DNA from: Pseudomonadota bacterium | GTDB taxonomy: Bacteria > Pseudomonadota > Alphaproteobacteria > Sphingomonadales > SMXR01 | DNA length: 8,911 nucleotides | Reading direction: 5' to 3' | NCBI GenBank assembly: GCA_022571175.1 | Contig: JACZYI010000066.1 | Location: 1 to 8,911 of the forward strand | Shown: positions 1-6,208 of the stretch, one piece after another | How positions within the stretch are numbered: position 1 is the first letter of the stretch | Layout of the letters: every line of letters starts with the position of its first letter | Notes under the pieces: model-generated | Told to the model about the DNA's origin: nothing | Databases searched by the model: none | What the model saw: only the letters and a program-made list of their open reading frames with translations | Made by a program: the position numbers and the translations under genes

Positions 1-917
1 AAATGGAAGCGGACTGGTTGAAACGAGTGAGCAAGCTCTCAGGCAAGGGCTGGAACGCTTTTGCCACGGACGAAAGAGAAACGGTTCAGAATATCCGTGA
101 TCAGATAGCAGAAATTTCGGCCAATACCGGTCTTCATGTGAGCGAGTTTCGCCGCACTGTCCACACCGTTCAAAAAGGTGAGAAGGAAGCGCGTATTGCC
201 AAGCGCGAGATGGTGGAAGCTAACCTGCGTCTGGTGATTTCCATCGCTAAAAAATATACCAATCGTGGGCTTCAGTTTCTGGACTTGATCCAGGAGGGCA
301 ATATCGGATTGATGAAGGCGGTTGATAAATTTGAATATCGGCGCGGCTATAAATTTTCAACCTATGCCACCTGGTGGATCAGGCAGGCCATCTCGCGTTC
401 TATTGCCGATCAGGCCCGGACCATCCGTATTCCCGTGCATATGATCGAGACTATAAACAAGATTGTCCGCACCTCACGACAGATGCTGCATGAAATGGGT
501 CATGAGCCCACCCCAGAGCAGCTGGCCGAGCGTCTTTCCATGCCCCTGGAAAAGGTGCGCAAGGTTATGAAAATCGCCAAAGAACCAATTTCCCTCGAAA
601 CCCCGATCGGGGATGAAGAGGACAGCCACCTTGGTGATTTTATCGAGGATAAAAATGCCGTGCTGCCGCTGGATGCCGCCATTCATTCCAATCTTCGGGA
701 GACCACAACCAGAGTTCTGGCATCGCTCACCCCGCGTGAAGAACGGGTTTTGCGCATGCGATTTGGCATTGGTATGAATACGGATCACACACTCGAAGAA
801 GTAGGCCAGCAGTTTTCAGTTACCCGGGAGAGGATCAGGCAAATTGAGGCCAAGGCCCTGCGCAAATTAAAGCATCCATCCAGATCCAGAAAACTGAGAA
901 GTTTCCTCGACACCTAG
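1..917 (+). CDS. rpoD: RNA polymerase primary sigma factor RpoD, C-terminal part (5' end outside window)
   Basis: This encodes the housekeeping sigma-70 factor, which directs core RNA polymerase to -35/-10 promoters. Visible residues are numbered from the first ATG at position 3. Region 2 spans about 67-137 and carries [18 protein letters not shown] and the -10 recognition/melting stretch [14 protein letters not shown]. Region 3 spans about 138-217 and includes [17 protein letters not shown]. Region 4 spans about 238-304 and has the -35 binding helix-turn-helix ([20 protein letters not shown]), then the usual C-terminus ending FLDT. Alphaproteobacterial RpoD is usually above 600 residues and only about 304 are seen here. 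The ATG at position 3 is almost certainly internal: the reading frame is open at the window edge and region 1 is missing. No clear intrinsic terminator follows the TAG stop. Identification is very secure; which side of the gene is cut is inferred from family length. Confidence 0.97.
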   Translation, partial: MEADWLKRVSKLSGKGWNAFATDERETVQNIRDQIAEISANTGLHVSEFRRTVHTVQKGEKEARIAKREMVEANLRLVISIAKKYTNRGLQFLDLIQEGNIGLMKAVDKFEYRRGYKFSTYATWWIRQAISRSIADQARTIRIPVHMIETINKIVRTSRQMLHEMGHEPTPEQLAERLSMPLEKVRKVMKIAKEPISLETPIGDEEDSHLGDFIEDKNAVLPLDAAIHSNLRETTTRVLASLTPREERVLRMRFGIGMNTDHTLEEVGQQFSVTRERIRQIEAKALRKLKHPSRSRKLRSFLDT

Positions 918-935
918 AGCCATGATTGCTGTGGG

Positions 936-942
936 TATAAAT
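936..942 (+). promoter_or_regulatory. Possible -10 element for the araC-type gene
   Basis: TATAAAT lies 66 bases before the preferred AraC-family start, in the 90-nt gap after rpoD. I see no matching -35 hexamer at the usual distance, so this rests on the -10 alone. If it is not real, the regulator may be read through from rpoD. Confidence 0.3.
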
Positions 943-1004
943 TCAACTTACCGCAAAAAAAATTCGCTCCAACGCCTTTTTCTTGAACCTGTTTGAGAGG
1001 TTCA

Positions 1005-1024
1005 TGCATGATGTTCATCATGCA
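1005..1024. repeat. Perfect palindrome over the start codon of the AraC-family gene
   Basis: Arms TGCATGATG (1005-1013) and CATCATGCA (1016-1024) are exact reverse complements separated by TT. The ATG at 1008 lies in the left arm and the ATG at 1020 in the right arm; the Shine-Dalgarno GAGAGG (995-1000) sits just outside. As DNA it could be a dimeric operator for autoregulation. As RNA it could fold into a hairpin hiding the start codon. The symmetry is seen directly; either role is inference. Confidence 0.6.
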
Positions 1025-1865
1025 ACTTACAGAGCCAGACTGGATTTTGGGAGGGTACAGACGATTCAGGCCTCCGGTCGATTTGAGATTCTTTCTGGAG
1101 GGCTTTTGGGTGCATGAGACCCCGATTGATTTCACCCGGGGCGATAAGTGTCATCTGGTATTGCCAGATTATTGCACCAGCATTGCCTTTATTCGCACAC
1201 GCCTGCGGGATGGGTCATATTCCGAAGGGTCATTGGTGCTCGTTGGCCCGGTTCGGAAGCCAAGATATTATGGTTATCATCCCGGTCTTGAAATGACTGC
1301 CGTTTCCTTCAAGACAGAATATTGCATACCGGTTCTGGGCATTTCACCCAAGGAGCACTGGGATGCTTTTGAAGCCCCACACGAGATGAAACGCCTTGAG
1401 TTTGAAAAACTCAAGGAGGTGCTGGAAACGACAAAGTCACCCGAAGAAGTGTTTGGACATTTGATTGACTGGTCCCGGGACCGCATCGCCGTTTTTCACA
1501 AAAAGGAAATCCGAGAGCCGCAATCCACAACAAATCTTTTGAATGCACTCCGAGCCTTTCCGGGTGAGAGCAGAATTGCTGAGCTTTGCCAGAGCTTGGG
1601 TCAATCGCCCCGGCATCTCAGGCGACGAATAAAAGGCGATTTGGGATTTTCTCCCAAAACATTTCTCAGGATTTTGCGGCTCAATGCTCTGATGCAGATG
1701 GCAGATGCCATGACCTCGCCAAAATGGGCCTATCTTGCCTGTGCGGCTGGATATTTTGATCAAGCACATCTTATTCGGGATTGTAAGGAAATAACGGGTT
1801 TGACGCCAACGGTTCTGCACAGAGATCGTCGGGCGGAATGGTTATATCAAAGTCATGAGAACTAG
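1008..1865 (+). CDS. AraC-family transcriptional regulator
   Basis: This is a DNA-binding transcription regulator of 285 residues from the ATG at 1008. The last ~100 residues form the AraC double helix-turn-helix: SRIAELCQSLGQSPRHLRRR is the first motif and GYFDQAHLIRDCKEITGLTP is the second, matching the typical GYxDQAHxxRxFxxxxGxxP. The N-terminal ~170 residues (with GFWVHETP and LVLPDYCTSIAF) resemble the sensing domain often paired with this DNA-binding domain (DUF6597-like). No ligand can be named. The frame also opens at a TTG at 993, but GAGAGG at 995-1000 lies 7 nt before ATG 1008 and decides the start; ATG 1011 and 1020 are weaker alternatives. A palindrome overlaps this start (separate entry). 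The stop overlaps the convergent tetR stop. No target gene is obvious next to it. Confidence 0.9.
   Translation: MMFIMQLTEPDWILGGYRRFRPPVDLRFFLEGFWVHETPIDFTRGDKCHLVLPDYCTSIAFIRTRLRDGSYSEGSLVLVGPVRKPRYYGYHPGLEMTAVSFKTEYCIPVLGISPKEHWDAFEAPHEMKRLEFEKLKEVLETTKSPEEVFGHLIDWSRDRIAVFHKKEIREPQSTTNLLNALRAFPGESRIAELCQSLGQSPRHLRRRIKGDLGFSPKTFLRILRLNALMQMADAMTSPKWAYLACAAGYFDQAHLIRDCKEITGLTPTVLHRDRRAEWLYQSHEN
1862..1865. other. Shared CTAG: overlapping convergent stop codons
   Basis: The self-complementary CTAG gives TAG (1863-1865) to the + strand AraC-family gene and TAG (1864-1862) to the - strand TetR gene. No intergenic DNA or hairpin terminator lies between them, so transcripts of one are expected to run antisense into the other. 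Confidence 0.9.
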
Positions 1866-2419
1866 ACAGCGAGAAGTATCTCGGCGGCTCGTTTGGCCCG
1901 CCGTCCCGCAATGGTAGCACCAGTGCTGGTGGCAATAGCAGTCGCGCCTTCCAATAACAGCAACAATTGTTCAGCCAGTTGAGCTGGATCAGTTGCGCCA
2001 GCACCCTCGGTCAAATGGGTGAGACGTTCATACAATCGACGCTTGTGATTTGCCGCCTCTTTGTGGGCCGGGTGGTCTTTGGCCGGAAATTCGCCTGCCG
2101 CCTTCTGGAACATGCAGCCGCTGAAATCATCTTGCTCAAACCAGTCCTGATAGGCGTCAAAAAGGGCCAGCACACGACCTTTCGGATCACTGGTACGAGC
2201 GGTTAACTCGTCCTCAAGCCAGTTTAAGACCTTGAGGCTTTTGTGTCTGAGTGCAGCGGCAATCAAATCGTCCTTACTGGCGAAATGATTATAGAGCGTC
2301 ATTTTGGCGATGCCAGCCTCACTCAGAACCATATCAATGCCAGTGGCATGGAAACCTCGCGCTTCAAAAAGCTTGGAAGCTTTCCGAACCAGATGATTGC
2401 GTTTGCGGCTGCGGCGCAT
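1862..2419 (-). CDS. TetR-family transcriptional regulator
   Basis: This is a repressor-type regulator of 185 residues. The N-terminal TetR helix-turn-helix covers about residues 8-55, with FEARGFHATGIDMVLSEAG followed by AKMTLYNHFASKDDLI, the hallmark TLYxHFxSKxxL. The C-terminal ligand/dimer domain contains SGCMFQKAAGEFPAKDHPAH, the GCxFxxAxxEF pattern seen in a LmrA/YxaF/NemR-like branch of TetR proteins. The frame stays open upstream to 2911 across the gnat gene, but that part is antisense-frame noise. The start at 2419 has GGGGAG five bases upstream and begins the TetR domain. The gene lies 85 nt downstream of gnat on the same strand and has its own promoter and likely operator, suggesting autorepression and possibly control of neighbours. 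Its stop TAG shares bases with the convergent AraC-family stop. The inducer is unknown. Confidence 0.93.
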   Translation of the reverse strand: MRRSRKRNHLVRKASKLFEARGFHATGIDMVLSEAGIAKMTLYNHFASKDDLIAAALRHKSLKVLNWLEDELTARTSDPKGRVLALFDAYQDWFEQDDFSGCMFQKAAGEFPAKDHPAHKEAANHKRRLYERLTHLTEGAGATDPAQLAEQLLLLLEGATAIATSTGATIAGRRAKRAAEILLAV

Positions 2420-2438
2420 ATCAACTCCCCGAGATAAA

Positions 2439-2450
2439 CAGACCTGTCTA
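2439..2450. promoter_or_regulatory. Candidate TetR operator next to the tetR -10 box
   Basis: The core AGAC-CT-GTCT (2440-2449) is an inverted repeat with 4-bp arms, reading TAGACAGGTCTG on the - strand. It starts one base downstream of the -10 box, where a bound dimer would block initiation. The pattern resembles the TAGACC/GGTCTA-type operators known for LmrA/YxaF- and NemR-like TetR regulators. Arms are short, so chance is not excluded; position and regulator type support it. Confidence 0.5.
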
Positions 2451-2480
2451 ATTCTAGCGTTCTTGCACTCAAAATGCCAA
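2451..2480 (-). promoter_or_regulatory. Promoter of the tetR-family gene
   Basis: Read on the - strand, TTGGCA (2480-2475) and TAGAAT (2456-2451) are separated by 18 bases. Each matches five of six positions of the sigma-70 consensus TTGACA/TATAAT. It lies in the 85-nt gap after gnat and would start transcription about 25-30 bases before the TetR start codon. Confidence 0.6.
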
Positions 2481-2504
2481 TAAAGAAATAAGTGTGGAAG
2501 GGGT

Positions 2505-2993
2505 TTAGTTCCCTTCGGCAAGTCTGGAGAGTTTCTCACCTTCGATCCTGCAAAGGCGCCAGTCATCCAGAATTTTGGTACCCAGACTCTCATAAAAACC
2601 AATGGCGGACTGGTTCCAATTGAGCACTGCCCACTCCAGCCTGGTACATCCGCGCTCGATGGCGATGGCCGCCAGTTTTTCCAGCAGGCTTTTTCCAATG
2701 CCCTGGCCCCGGGCTTCGGGTCGCACATAAAGATCTTCGAGATAAATACCAGACCGGGAGAGGAAAGTAGAGAAATTATGGAAATAAATAGCGAAGCCCT
2801 GGACTCCCTCATCATCTTCTGCCAGCAGACATTCGGCATCTGGTTTTTCGCCAAATAGAGAACACAACACATCTTCTTCAGTGGCTTGCACCTGATCGGA
2901 TAATTTTTCATAAGCCGCCAGATCGCGAATGAATGTCAAAATGATCCCGGCATCTTCGGGTATCGCCGGGCGTATGGTGATGTTATGCGGCAC
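2505..2993 (-). CDS. GNAT-family N-acetyltransferase (SSAT/diamine acetyltransferase-like)
   Basis: It is expected to transfer acetyl from acetyl-CoA to an amine. The layout of the 162 residues resembles spermidine/spermine or thialysine acetyltransferases: TIRPAIPEDAGIILTFIRDLAAYE at the start, the acetyl-CoA loop in YLEDLYVRPEARGQGIGKSLL (about 84-104, R/Q-x-x-G-x-G as RGQGIG), and NWNQSAIGFYESLG near 125-138, whose Tyr134 matches the usual general acid. The substrate is not proven. I place the start at the GTG (2993), giving MPHNITIRPA as in the family, with AAGGA 11 bases upstream. An in-frame TTG at 3014 lacks a ribosome site and reads TCG in the repeat copy. The gene lies 75 nt after lysR and 85 nt before tetR on the same strand. 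Its first ~40 codons belong to the 246-bp repeat. Confidence 0.9.
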   Translation of the reverse strand: MPHNITIRPAIPEDAGIILTFIRDLAAYEKLSDQVQATEEDVLCSLFGEKPDAECLLAEDDEGVQGFAIYFHNFSTFLSRSGIYLEDLYVRPEARGQGIGKSLLEKLAAIAIERGCTRLEWAVLNWNQSAIGFYESLGTKILDDWRLCRIEGEKLSRLAEGN

Positions 2994-3122
2994 GGGTTTT
3001 CTGATCCTTTCCAATTAAGGCGTGCAGAATAATGATTGGTAAAATTTTACTGCGAAACAGCAACAGAATTAAAGAACTTTGAACCAATCCACCGCGTGAT
3101 CAACAAAGGCACGCACCTTGGC
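2877..3122. repeat. 246-bp direct repeat, left copy (functional genes)
   Basis: This copy covers the first ~39 codons of gnat, the 75-nt gap, and the last ~18 codons of lysR. It aligns without gaps to 6255-6500 (constant offset 3378) with 16 mismatches, about 93% identity. The stretch 3014-3065 in the gap shows no mismatch. Here both genes are intact, so this is probably the working or original junction. Confidence 0.95.
3039..3050. promoter_or_regulatory. 12-bp palindrome in the lysR-gnat gap
   Basis: GTAAAATTTTAC is perfectly self-complementary, lies 46 bases before the gnat start and 19 bases past the lysR stop, and is identical in the right repeat copy (6417-6428). It could be an operator in the gnat promoter region; TAAAAT inside it could serve as a -10 box. 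No good -35 is visible and the site is too AT-rich for a strong terminator. Confidence 0.4.
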
Positions 3123-3956
3123 TGCCAAATGTCGGCTGTGGGGATAAATCACATAGACGCTCCGGTCATAGGCCTCGAAGTCTTGAAGAATGCGCACCAT
3201 TCTTCCCGCGGCAATGTCTGCCTCCACTATCGGCAAGAGACAAAGACCAATGCCATGACCGGCGGCGACCATATTCCGGATGGGTCGGGCAGCATTGACC
3301 CGCGCTCGGGGCTTCACAGTTATGGAGGTCCGCTTACCCGCAATCAGGAACTCCCATTGATTGGACCGGCTGATGACCGAATTGATGATACAGATATGTG
3401 TGGTCAAATCTTTGGGCTGCGTTGGTTCTCCTGCCTTTTCAAGATAAGCGGGCGAGGCGCAGAGGACATAACGATAAGATGCGATTCGTCTAGCGATCAA
3501 GCTGCTGTCCTCGAGTTTTCCTATGCGCACGGCTAAATCAAAACCCTCAGAAACAATATCCACAAGACGCTCTTCAAGCACCAGATCAACAGTGATTTGA
3601 TCGTGCTTGGTCAGAAAATCATTGACGCAGTCTGCCAGCACTTCCTCTCCAATGATGCGCGGTCCTGCTATTCTTAAATGTCCACGCGGTGTGCCCATTT
3701 GCAATTGTACGGCATCTTCAAGCTCACCGATGCGCTCAAGAATATCCACACAACGATCGTAATAGGCCCGTCCTACTTCGGTCGGGCTTACCTTCCGGGT
3801 TGTTCGGTTCAGAAGCCGTGCTTTGAGTCGATTCTCCAGCTGCCCGATATATTTACTCGCCAACGCGTTCGAAATGCCCAGCCGCCGTGCTGCTCCCGAA
3901 AAGCTGCCCGCCTCAACTACCTTGGCAAACACCCGCATGCCATCAAATGTGTCCAT
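3069..3956 (-). CDS. LysR-family transcriptional regulator
   Basis: This is a LysR-type regulator of 295 residues, the normal family length. Residues 1-60 form the winged helix-turn-helix (FSGAARRLGISNALASKYI, then QLENRLKARLLNRTTRKV). Residues ~90-290 form the two-lobed effector-binding domain (HLRIAGP, GFDLAVRIGKLEDSSLIARR, GHGIGLCLLP). It resembles the large group annotated as CrgA/DhcR-like regulators of small redox or hydrolase genes. It is divergent from the small ORF/flavin protein/hydrolase operon, the classical layout for a LysR activator and its targets. I see no clear Shine-Dalgarno before the ATG (the bases upstream read TTGATTATAG), so translation may be weak or the leader short. 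The last ~18 codons lie in the 246-bp repeat. The effector is unknown. Confidence 0.94.
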   Translation of the reverse strand: MDTFDGMRVFAKVVEAGSFSGAARRLGISNALASKYIGQLENRLKARLLNRTTRKVSPTEVGRAYYDRCVDILERIGELEDAVQLQMGTPRGHLRIAGPRIIGEEVLADCVNDFLTKHDQITVDLVLEERLVDIVSEGFDLAVRIGKLEDSSLIARRIASYRYVLCASPAYLEKAGEPTQPKDLTTHICIINSVISRSNQWEFLIAGKRTSITVKPRARVNAARPIRNMVAAGHGIGLCLLPIVEADIAAGRMVRILQDFEAYDRSVYVIYPHSRHLAAKVRAFVDHAVDWFKVL

Positions 3957-3970
3957 CTATAATCAACATA

Positions 3971-4010
3971 TCATTGATAGTAATATCCAAAATACATGGA
4001 TTATCAATGA
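3971..4010. promoter_or_regulatory. Inverted repeat and divergent promoter region (LysR operator candidate)
   Basis: TCATTGATA (3971-3979) and TATCAATGA (4002-4010) are exact 9-bp inverted copies 22 bases apart, in the gap between lysR and the divergent operon. Each arm contains TTGATA, a good -35 box pointing towards the other arm: 3974-3979 on + and 4007-4002 on -. Matching -10 boxes are weak (GATTAT on +, ATTACT or TATTAC on -), as expected for an activated promoter. The symmetry and location fit LysR binding; the function is inferred. Confidence 0.55.
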
Positions 4011-4085
4011 AACGTCAAGAGACTATATCTCATCCGGAGCCGGTAATGCCCGGATCAACGGAAAGAAACTGAAAAGGACGCAACC

Positions 4086-4262
4086 ATGACCGAGGAAAGC
4101 GCTGCATATCTGGAAATGATGACTGCTAACCAATTCACATCCTCCAGATATCGCTTATTTCACATCGTAACAGGCAGGATTCGAAGCATCACCCGCCATC
4201 TGAACAAGGCATTGCAAGAGGGTTTTGCCAAGCAGAACCCCAACTTGATGAGGTTCAAATAA
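4086..4262 (+). CDS. Small hypothetical protein, 58 residues, leader gene of the flavin protein/hydrolase operon
   Basis: An ATG at 4086 opens 58 codons ending in TAA at 4260-4262. AAGGA at 4074-4078 lies 7 bases before the ATG, an excellent ribosome site. The product begins MTEESAAYLEMM and ends NPNLMRFK. It is soluble-looking, basic (many Arg/Lys) in its second half, with no signal peptide or membrane segment. I do not recognise the family. It lies 31 nt before the PNPOx-like gene and downstream of the divergent promoter region, so it is probably the first gene of the operon. It could be a small accessory protein or a translated leader. Support is the ribosome site, spacing and lack of another explanation for this stretch. 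Confidence 0.6.
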   Translation: MTEESAAYLEMMTANQFTSSRYRLFHIVTGRIRSITRHLNKALQEGFAKQNPNLMRFK

Positions 4263-4293
4263 CACCAGCTATCTGGATCTGAGAGGAATAATA

Positions 4294-4905
4294 ATGACGC
4301 AGAAGATAATCAGCGATGTAGCCTTTAGTCCCACCGTCAAGGCTTGGCAGGAGCGTATGGGTTCACGGGCCGCATATGTGAAAATGGAGGAGAAGGGCGG
4401 TTGGCATGACCGTATTGATGCTGGTCTTGAAGCCTTCATTGCGGAACGTGATTCCTTCTATCTCGGGTCGACCAGTGTAGATGGCCAGCCTTATATTCAG
4501 CACCGTGGCGGCAAAAAAGGATTTTTGAAAATCCTCGACCCGACGACCCTTGCTTTTGCCGATTTCAAGGGCAACAAGCAGTTCATTTCAGCTGGAAATT
4601 TCTCAGAGAACTCAAAAGCCTTCATTTTCCTGATGGATTACGCTAATCGCCGCCGGATCAAAATATGGGGAATGGCCGAGGTTATCGAGGACGACCCGGT
4701 GCTTTTGGCGAAGCTGGTCGACCAGGATTATAATGCGGTTCCCGAGCGGGCGATCATCTTCAGGATCACCGCCTGGGACTCCAATTGTCCCCAGCATATC
4801 CCACAGAAATTTGGTGTGTCTGAGCTCAAAGAAATTCTGGAGCCCTACGAGTTACGCATCGCAGAACTTGAGGAAAAGATTTTGAAATTAGAGGACCGTG
4901 ACTGA
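4294..4905 (+). CDS. Pyridoxamine 5'-phosphate oxidase-related FMN-binding protein
   Basis: This is a 203-residue member of the split-barrel flavin-binding superfamily, related to pyridoxine 5'-phosphate oxidase (the COG3576-type group). Typical features are a strand pair near 52-75 (SFYLGSTSVDGQPYIQHRGG), the FMN-contact stretch ADFKGNKQFISAGNFSENSK near 89-108, RRRIKIWGMAEVIEDD near 119-134, and the signature WDSNCPQHIPQKF near 161-173. The end is a charged helix (ELRIAELEEKILKLEDRD), possibly a coiled coil. It probably binds FMN and reduces or oxidises a small molecule; vitamin B6 is not implied. AGAGGA about 7 bases before the ATG is a good ribosome site. It sits between the small ORF and the hydrolase (71-nt gap) in a presumed operon facing lysR. 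The family call is firm, the substrate unknown. Confidence 0.92.
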   Translation: MTQKIISDVAFSPTVKAWQERMGSRAAYVKMEEKGGWHDRIDAGLEAFIAERDSFYLGSTSVDGQPYIQHRGGKKGFLKILDPTTLAFADFKGNKQFISAGNFSENSKAFIFLMDYANRRRIKIWGMAEVIEDDPVLLAKLVDQDYNAVPERAIIFRITAWDSNCPQHIPQKFGVSELKEILEPYELRIAELEEKILKLEDRD

Positions 4906-4976
4906 GGCGTGCGGTCTTAAAACCCGGTTGCTGTCCATTCCTGGGTGGTAGCTATCAAAAAGCAAGGAGACGAAAG

Positions 4977-6002
4977 ATGAGTACCAACATATTTGTGAGA
5001 ATCAGTAAACTGGCTTTGGCGATATTTGTGGCTCTGGGCTTGTGGTCCATTGCCGTAACCGCCGACGCCGGGCTTATGGCTAATGCCAATGTCGCCGATG
5101 TGGTAATCGCTGCCGATAGCAATATCTCGGCGGTTCGATATCGGTCACTTGAAGTCAATGGTGTGACTATAGCCTATCGCGAAGCTGGTGACCCAAGCAA
5201 ACCTGCCATTGTGCTGCTGCATGGTTTTCCCACTTCAAGCCATATGTTCCGCGAGCTTATTCCCATATTGGCCAAACGCTACCATGTTGTGGCACCCGAC
5301 TATCCGGGTTTTGGAGCCAGTGAAATGCCAAAAATGGATGAGTTTGAATATTCCTTCGCTAATTTCGCGGTGACCATCGAATATTTTCTGGACGCCAAGC
5401 AAATCGATCAATATGTGCTCTATGTGATGGACTACGGCGCCCCGGTTGGCTTTCGATTGTTCGCCCGAAATCCGGAGAGGGTGACGGGTTTCATCATTCA
5501 GAACGGTAACGCCTACGAAGAAGGGCTAAAGGAGTTTTGGGATCCGATCAAAGCCTATTGGGCTGAGCCAACGGCAGAAAACGGCGACAAGCTGCGCGCT
5601 TTCTTTGAGCTTGGCGTGACCACATGGCAATATACTAACGGTATTCCCGAAGACGCCGTCAGCCTAGTAAGCCCCGACAACTGGTACCATGACCAGTTCC
5701 TGCTCGACAGGCCGGGAAACAAGGATATCCAGCTTGCTCTCTTTCTCAGCTACGGCACCAACGTGCCTGAATATGCCAAATGGCAGGCCTTGTTCCGCGA
5801 GTACCAGCCGCCAGCATTGATTGTCTGGGGTCAGGGTGATTATATTTTCCCTGTTGAAGGCGCGCATCCCTATGAACGCGATCTGGAAAATGTGGAGAAG
5901 TATATTCTTGATGCAGGCCATTTTGCACTGGAAACGCATTTAAGCTTTATCTCGGACCGTATTCTTGTCTTCATGGACCGCACAGTGACGTCTGCTCCCT
6001 AG
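4977..6002 (+). CDS. Alpha/beta hydrolase (epoxide hydrolase/haloalkane dehalogenase-like fold) with N-terminal export signal
   Basis: This encodes a 341-residue hydrolase. Residues 1-31 look like a Sec signal or anchor: positive start, hydrophobic LALAIFVALGLWSIAV, possible cleavage after ADA. The catalytic domain starts near residue 55. HGFPTS (82-87) forms the oxyanion region. The nucleophile elbow is VMDYGAPVGF, giving Asp152 instead of Ser. Asp288 (GQGDYIF) and His315 (DAGHFALE) complete the triad. An Asp nucleophile is typical of epoxide hydrolases and haloalkane dehalogenases. The residue after it is Tyr153, not the halide-binding Trp of dehalogenases, so dehalogenation is less likely. 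Export would place it in the periplasm, which is unusual for these enzymes. AAGGAG seven bases before the ATG is a strong ribosome site. It is the last gene of the presumed LysR-linked operon; a hairpin follows. Substrate unknown. Confidence 0.9.
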   Translation: MSTNIFVRISKLALAIFVALGLWSIAVTADAGLMANANVADVVIAADSNISAVRYRSLEVNGVTIAYREAGDPSKPAIVLLHGFPTSSHMFRELIPILAKRYHVVAPDYPGFGASEMPKMDEFEYSFANFAVTIEYFLDAKQIDQYVLYVMDYGAPVGFRLFARNPERVTGFIIQNGNAYEEGLKEFWDPIKAYWAEPTAENGDKLRAFFELGVTTWQYTNGIPEDAVSLVSPDNWYHDQFLLDRPGNKDIQLALFLSYGTNVPEYAKWQALFREYQPPALIVWGQGDYIFPVEGAHPYERDLENVEKYILDAGHFALETHLSFISDRILVFMDRTVTSAP

Positions 6003-6021
6003 CAGCATAATGCGATTACGC

Positions 6022-6049
6022 CAGCCCCTGCGGACTCCCGTGGGGGCTG
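6022..6049 (+). terminator. Strong hairpin after the hydrolase gene
   Basis: CAGCCCCTGCGG (6022-6033) and CCGTGGGGGCTG (6038-6049) pair over 12 positions, two of them G-U wobbles, around an ACTC loop. It begins 20 bases after the hydrolase stop. No run of T follows, so it is not a textbook Rho-independent terminator; it may act as a 3' stabiliser or terminate less efficiently. Confidence 0.6.
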
Positions 6050-6061
6050 ACACATGAGGAG

Positions 6062-6208
6062 ATGCTCAGGAGCTGGTGTGCGAAAAAACTTGCCATATTG
6101 ATTGTTTTAGGGGCGCTTGCCGCTGGACCACGATTTCCATTCGGCCATAATCCTGTCAAAATATTCGTCTCGCGTTGCTCTGTTGAGGCTGGCCTTTCTT
6201 GCTCCTGA
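6062..6208 (+). CDS. Possible 48-residue ORF with a membrane-segment-like start (doubtful)
   Basis: The ATG at 6062 opens 48 codons whose product begins MLRSWCAKKLAILIVLGALA, which looks like a signal peptide or membrane helix, and then loses character. GAGGAG directly abuts the ATG, too close for normal initiation. It overlaps the antisense remnant at 6107-6245. It could be the cut-off start of a secreted protein left by rearrangement, or chance. Confidence 0.2.
   Translation: MLRSWCAKKLAILIVLGALAAGPRFPFGHNPVKIFVSRCSVEAGLSCS

Noticed and set aside
3..5. ATG at position 3 as the start of a short, region-1-less sigma factor
   Set aside because: The sequence begins in the middle of the usual RpoD region before region 2 and the frame is open to the edge, so truncation by the window is the simpler explanation.
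2420..2911. Frame extension giving a 349-residue version of the TetR protein
   Set aside because: The extra 164 residues lie across the gnat gene in another frame, look non-protein-like, and a ribosome site precedes the TetR domain start at 2419.
2994..3014. TTG at 3014 as the gnat start
   Set aside because: No ribosome site precedes it, the family normally starts near MPHNITIRPA, and the repeat copy has TCG in that place. The GTG at 2993 is preferred.
3036..3536. A + strand ORF of 166 codons opposite lysR
   Set aside because: It is antisense to a clear LysR gene, has no ribosome site, and its residues show no family pattern.
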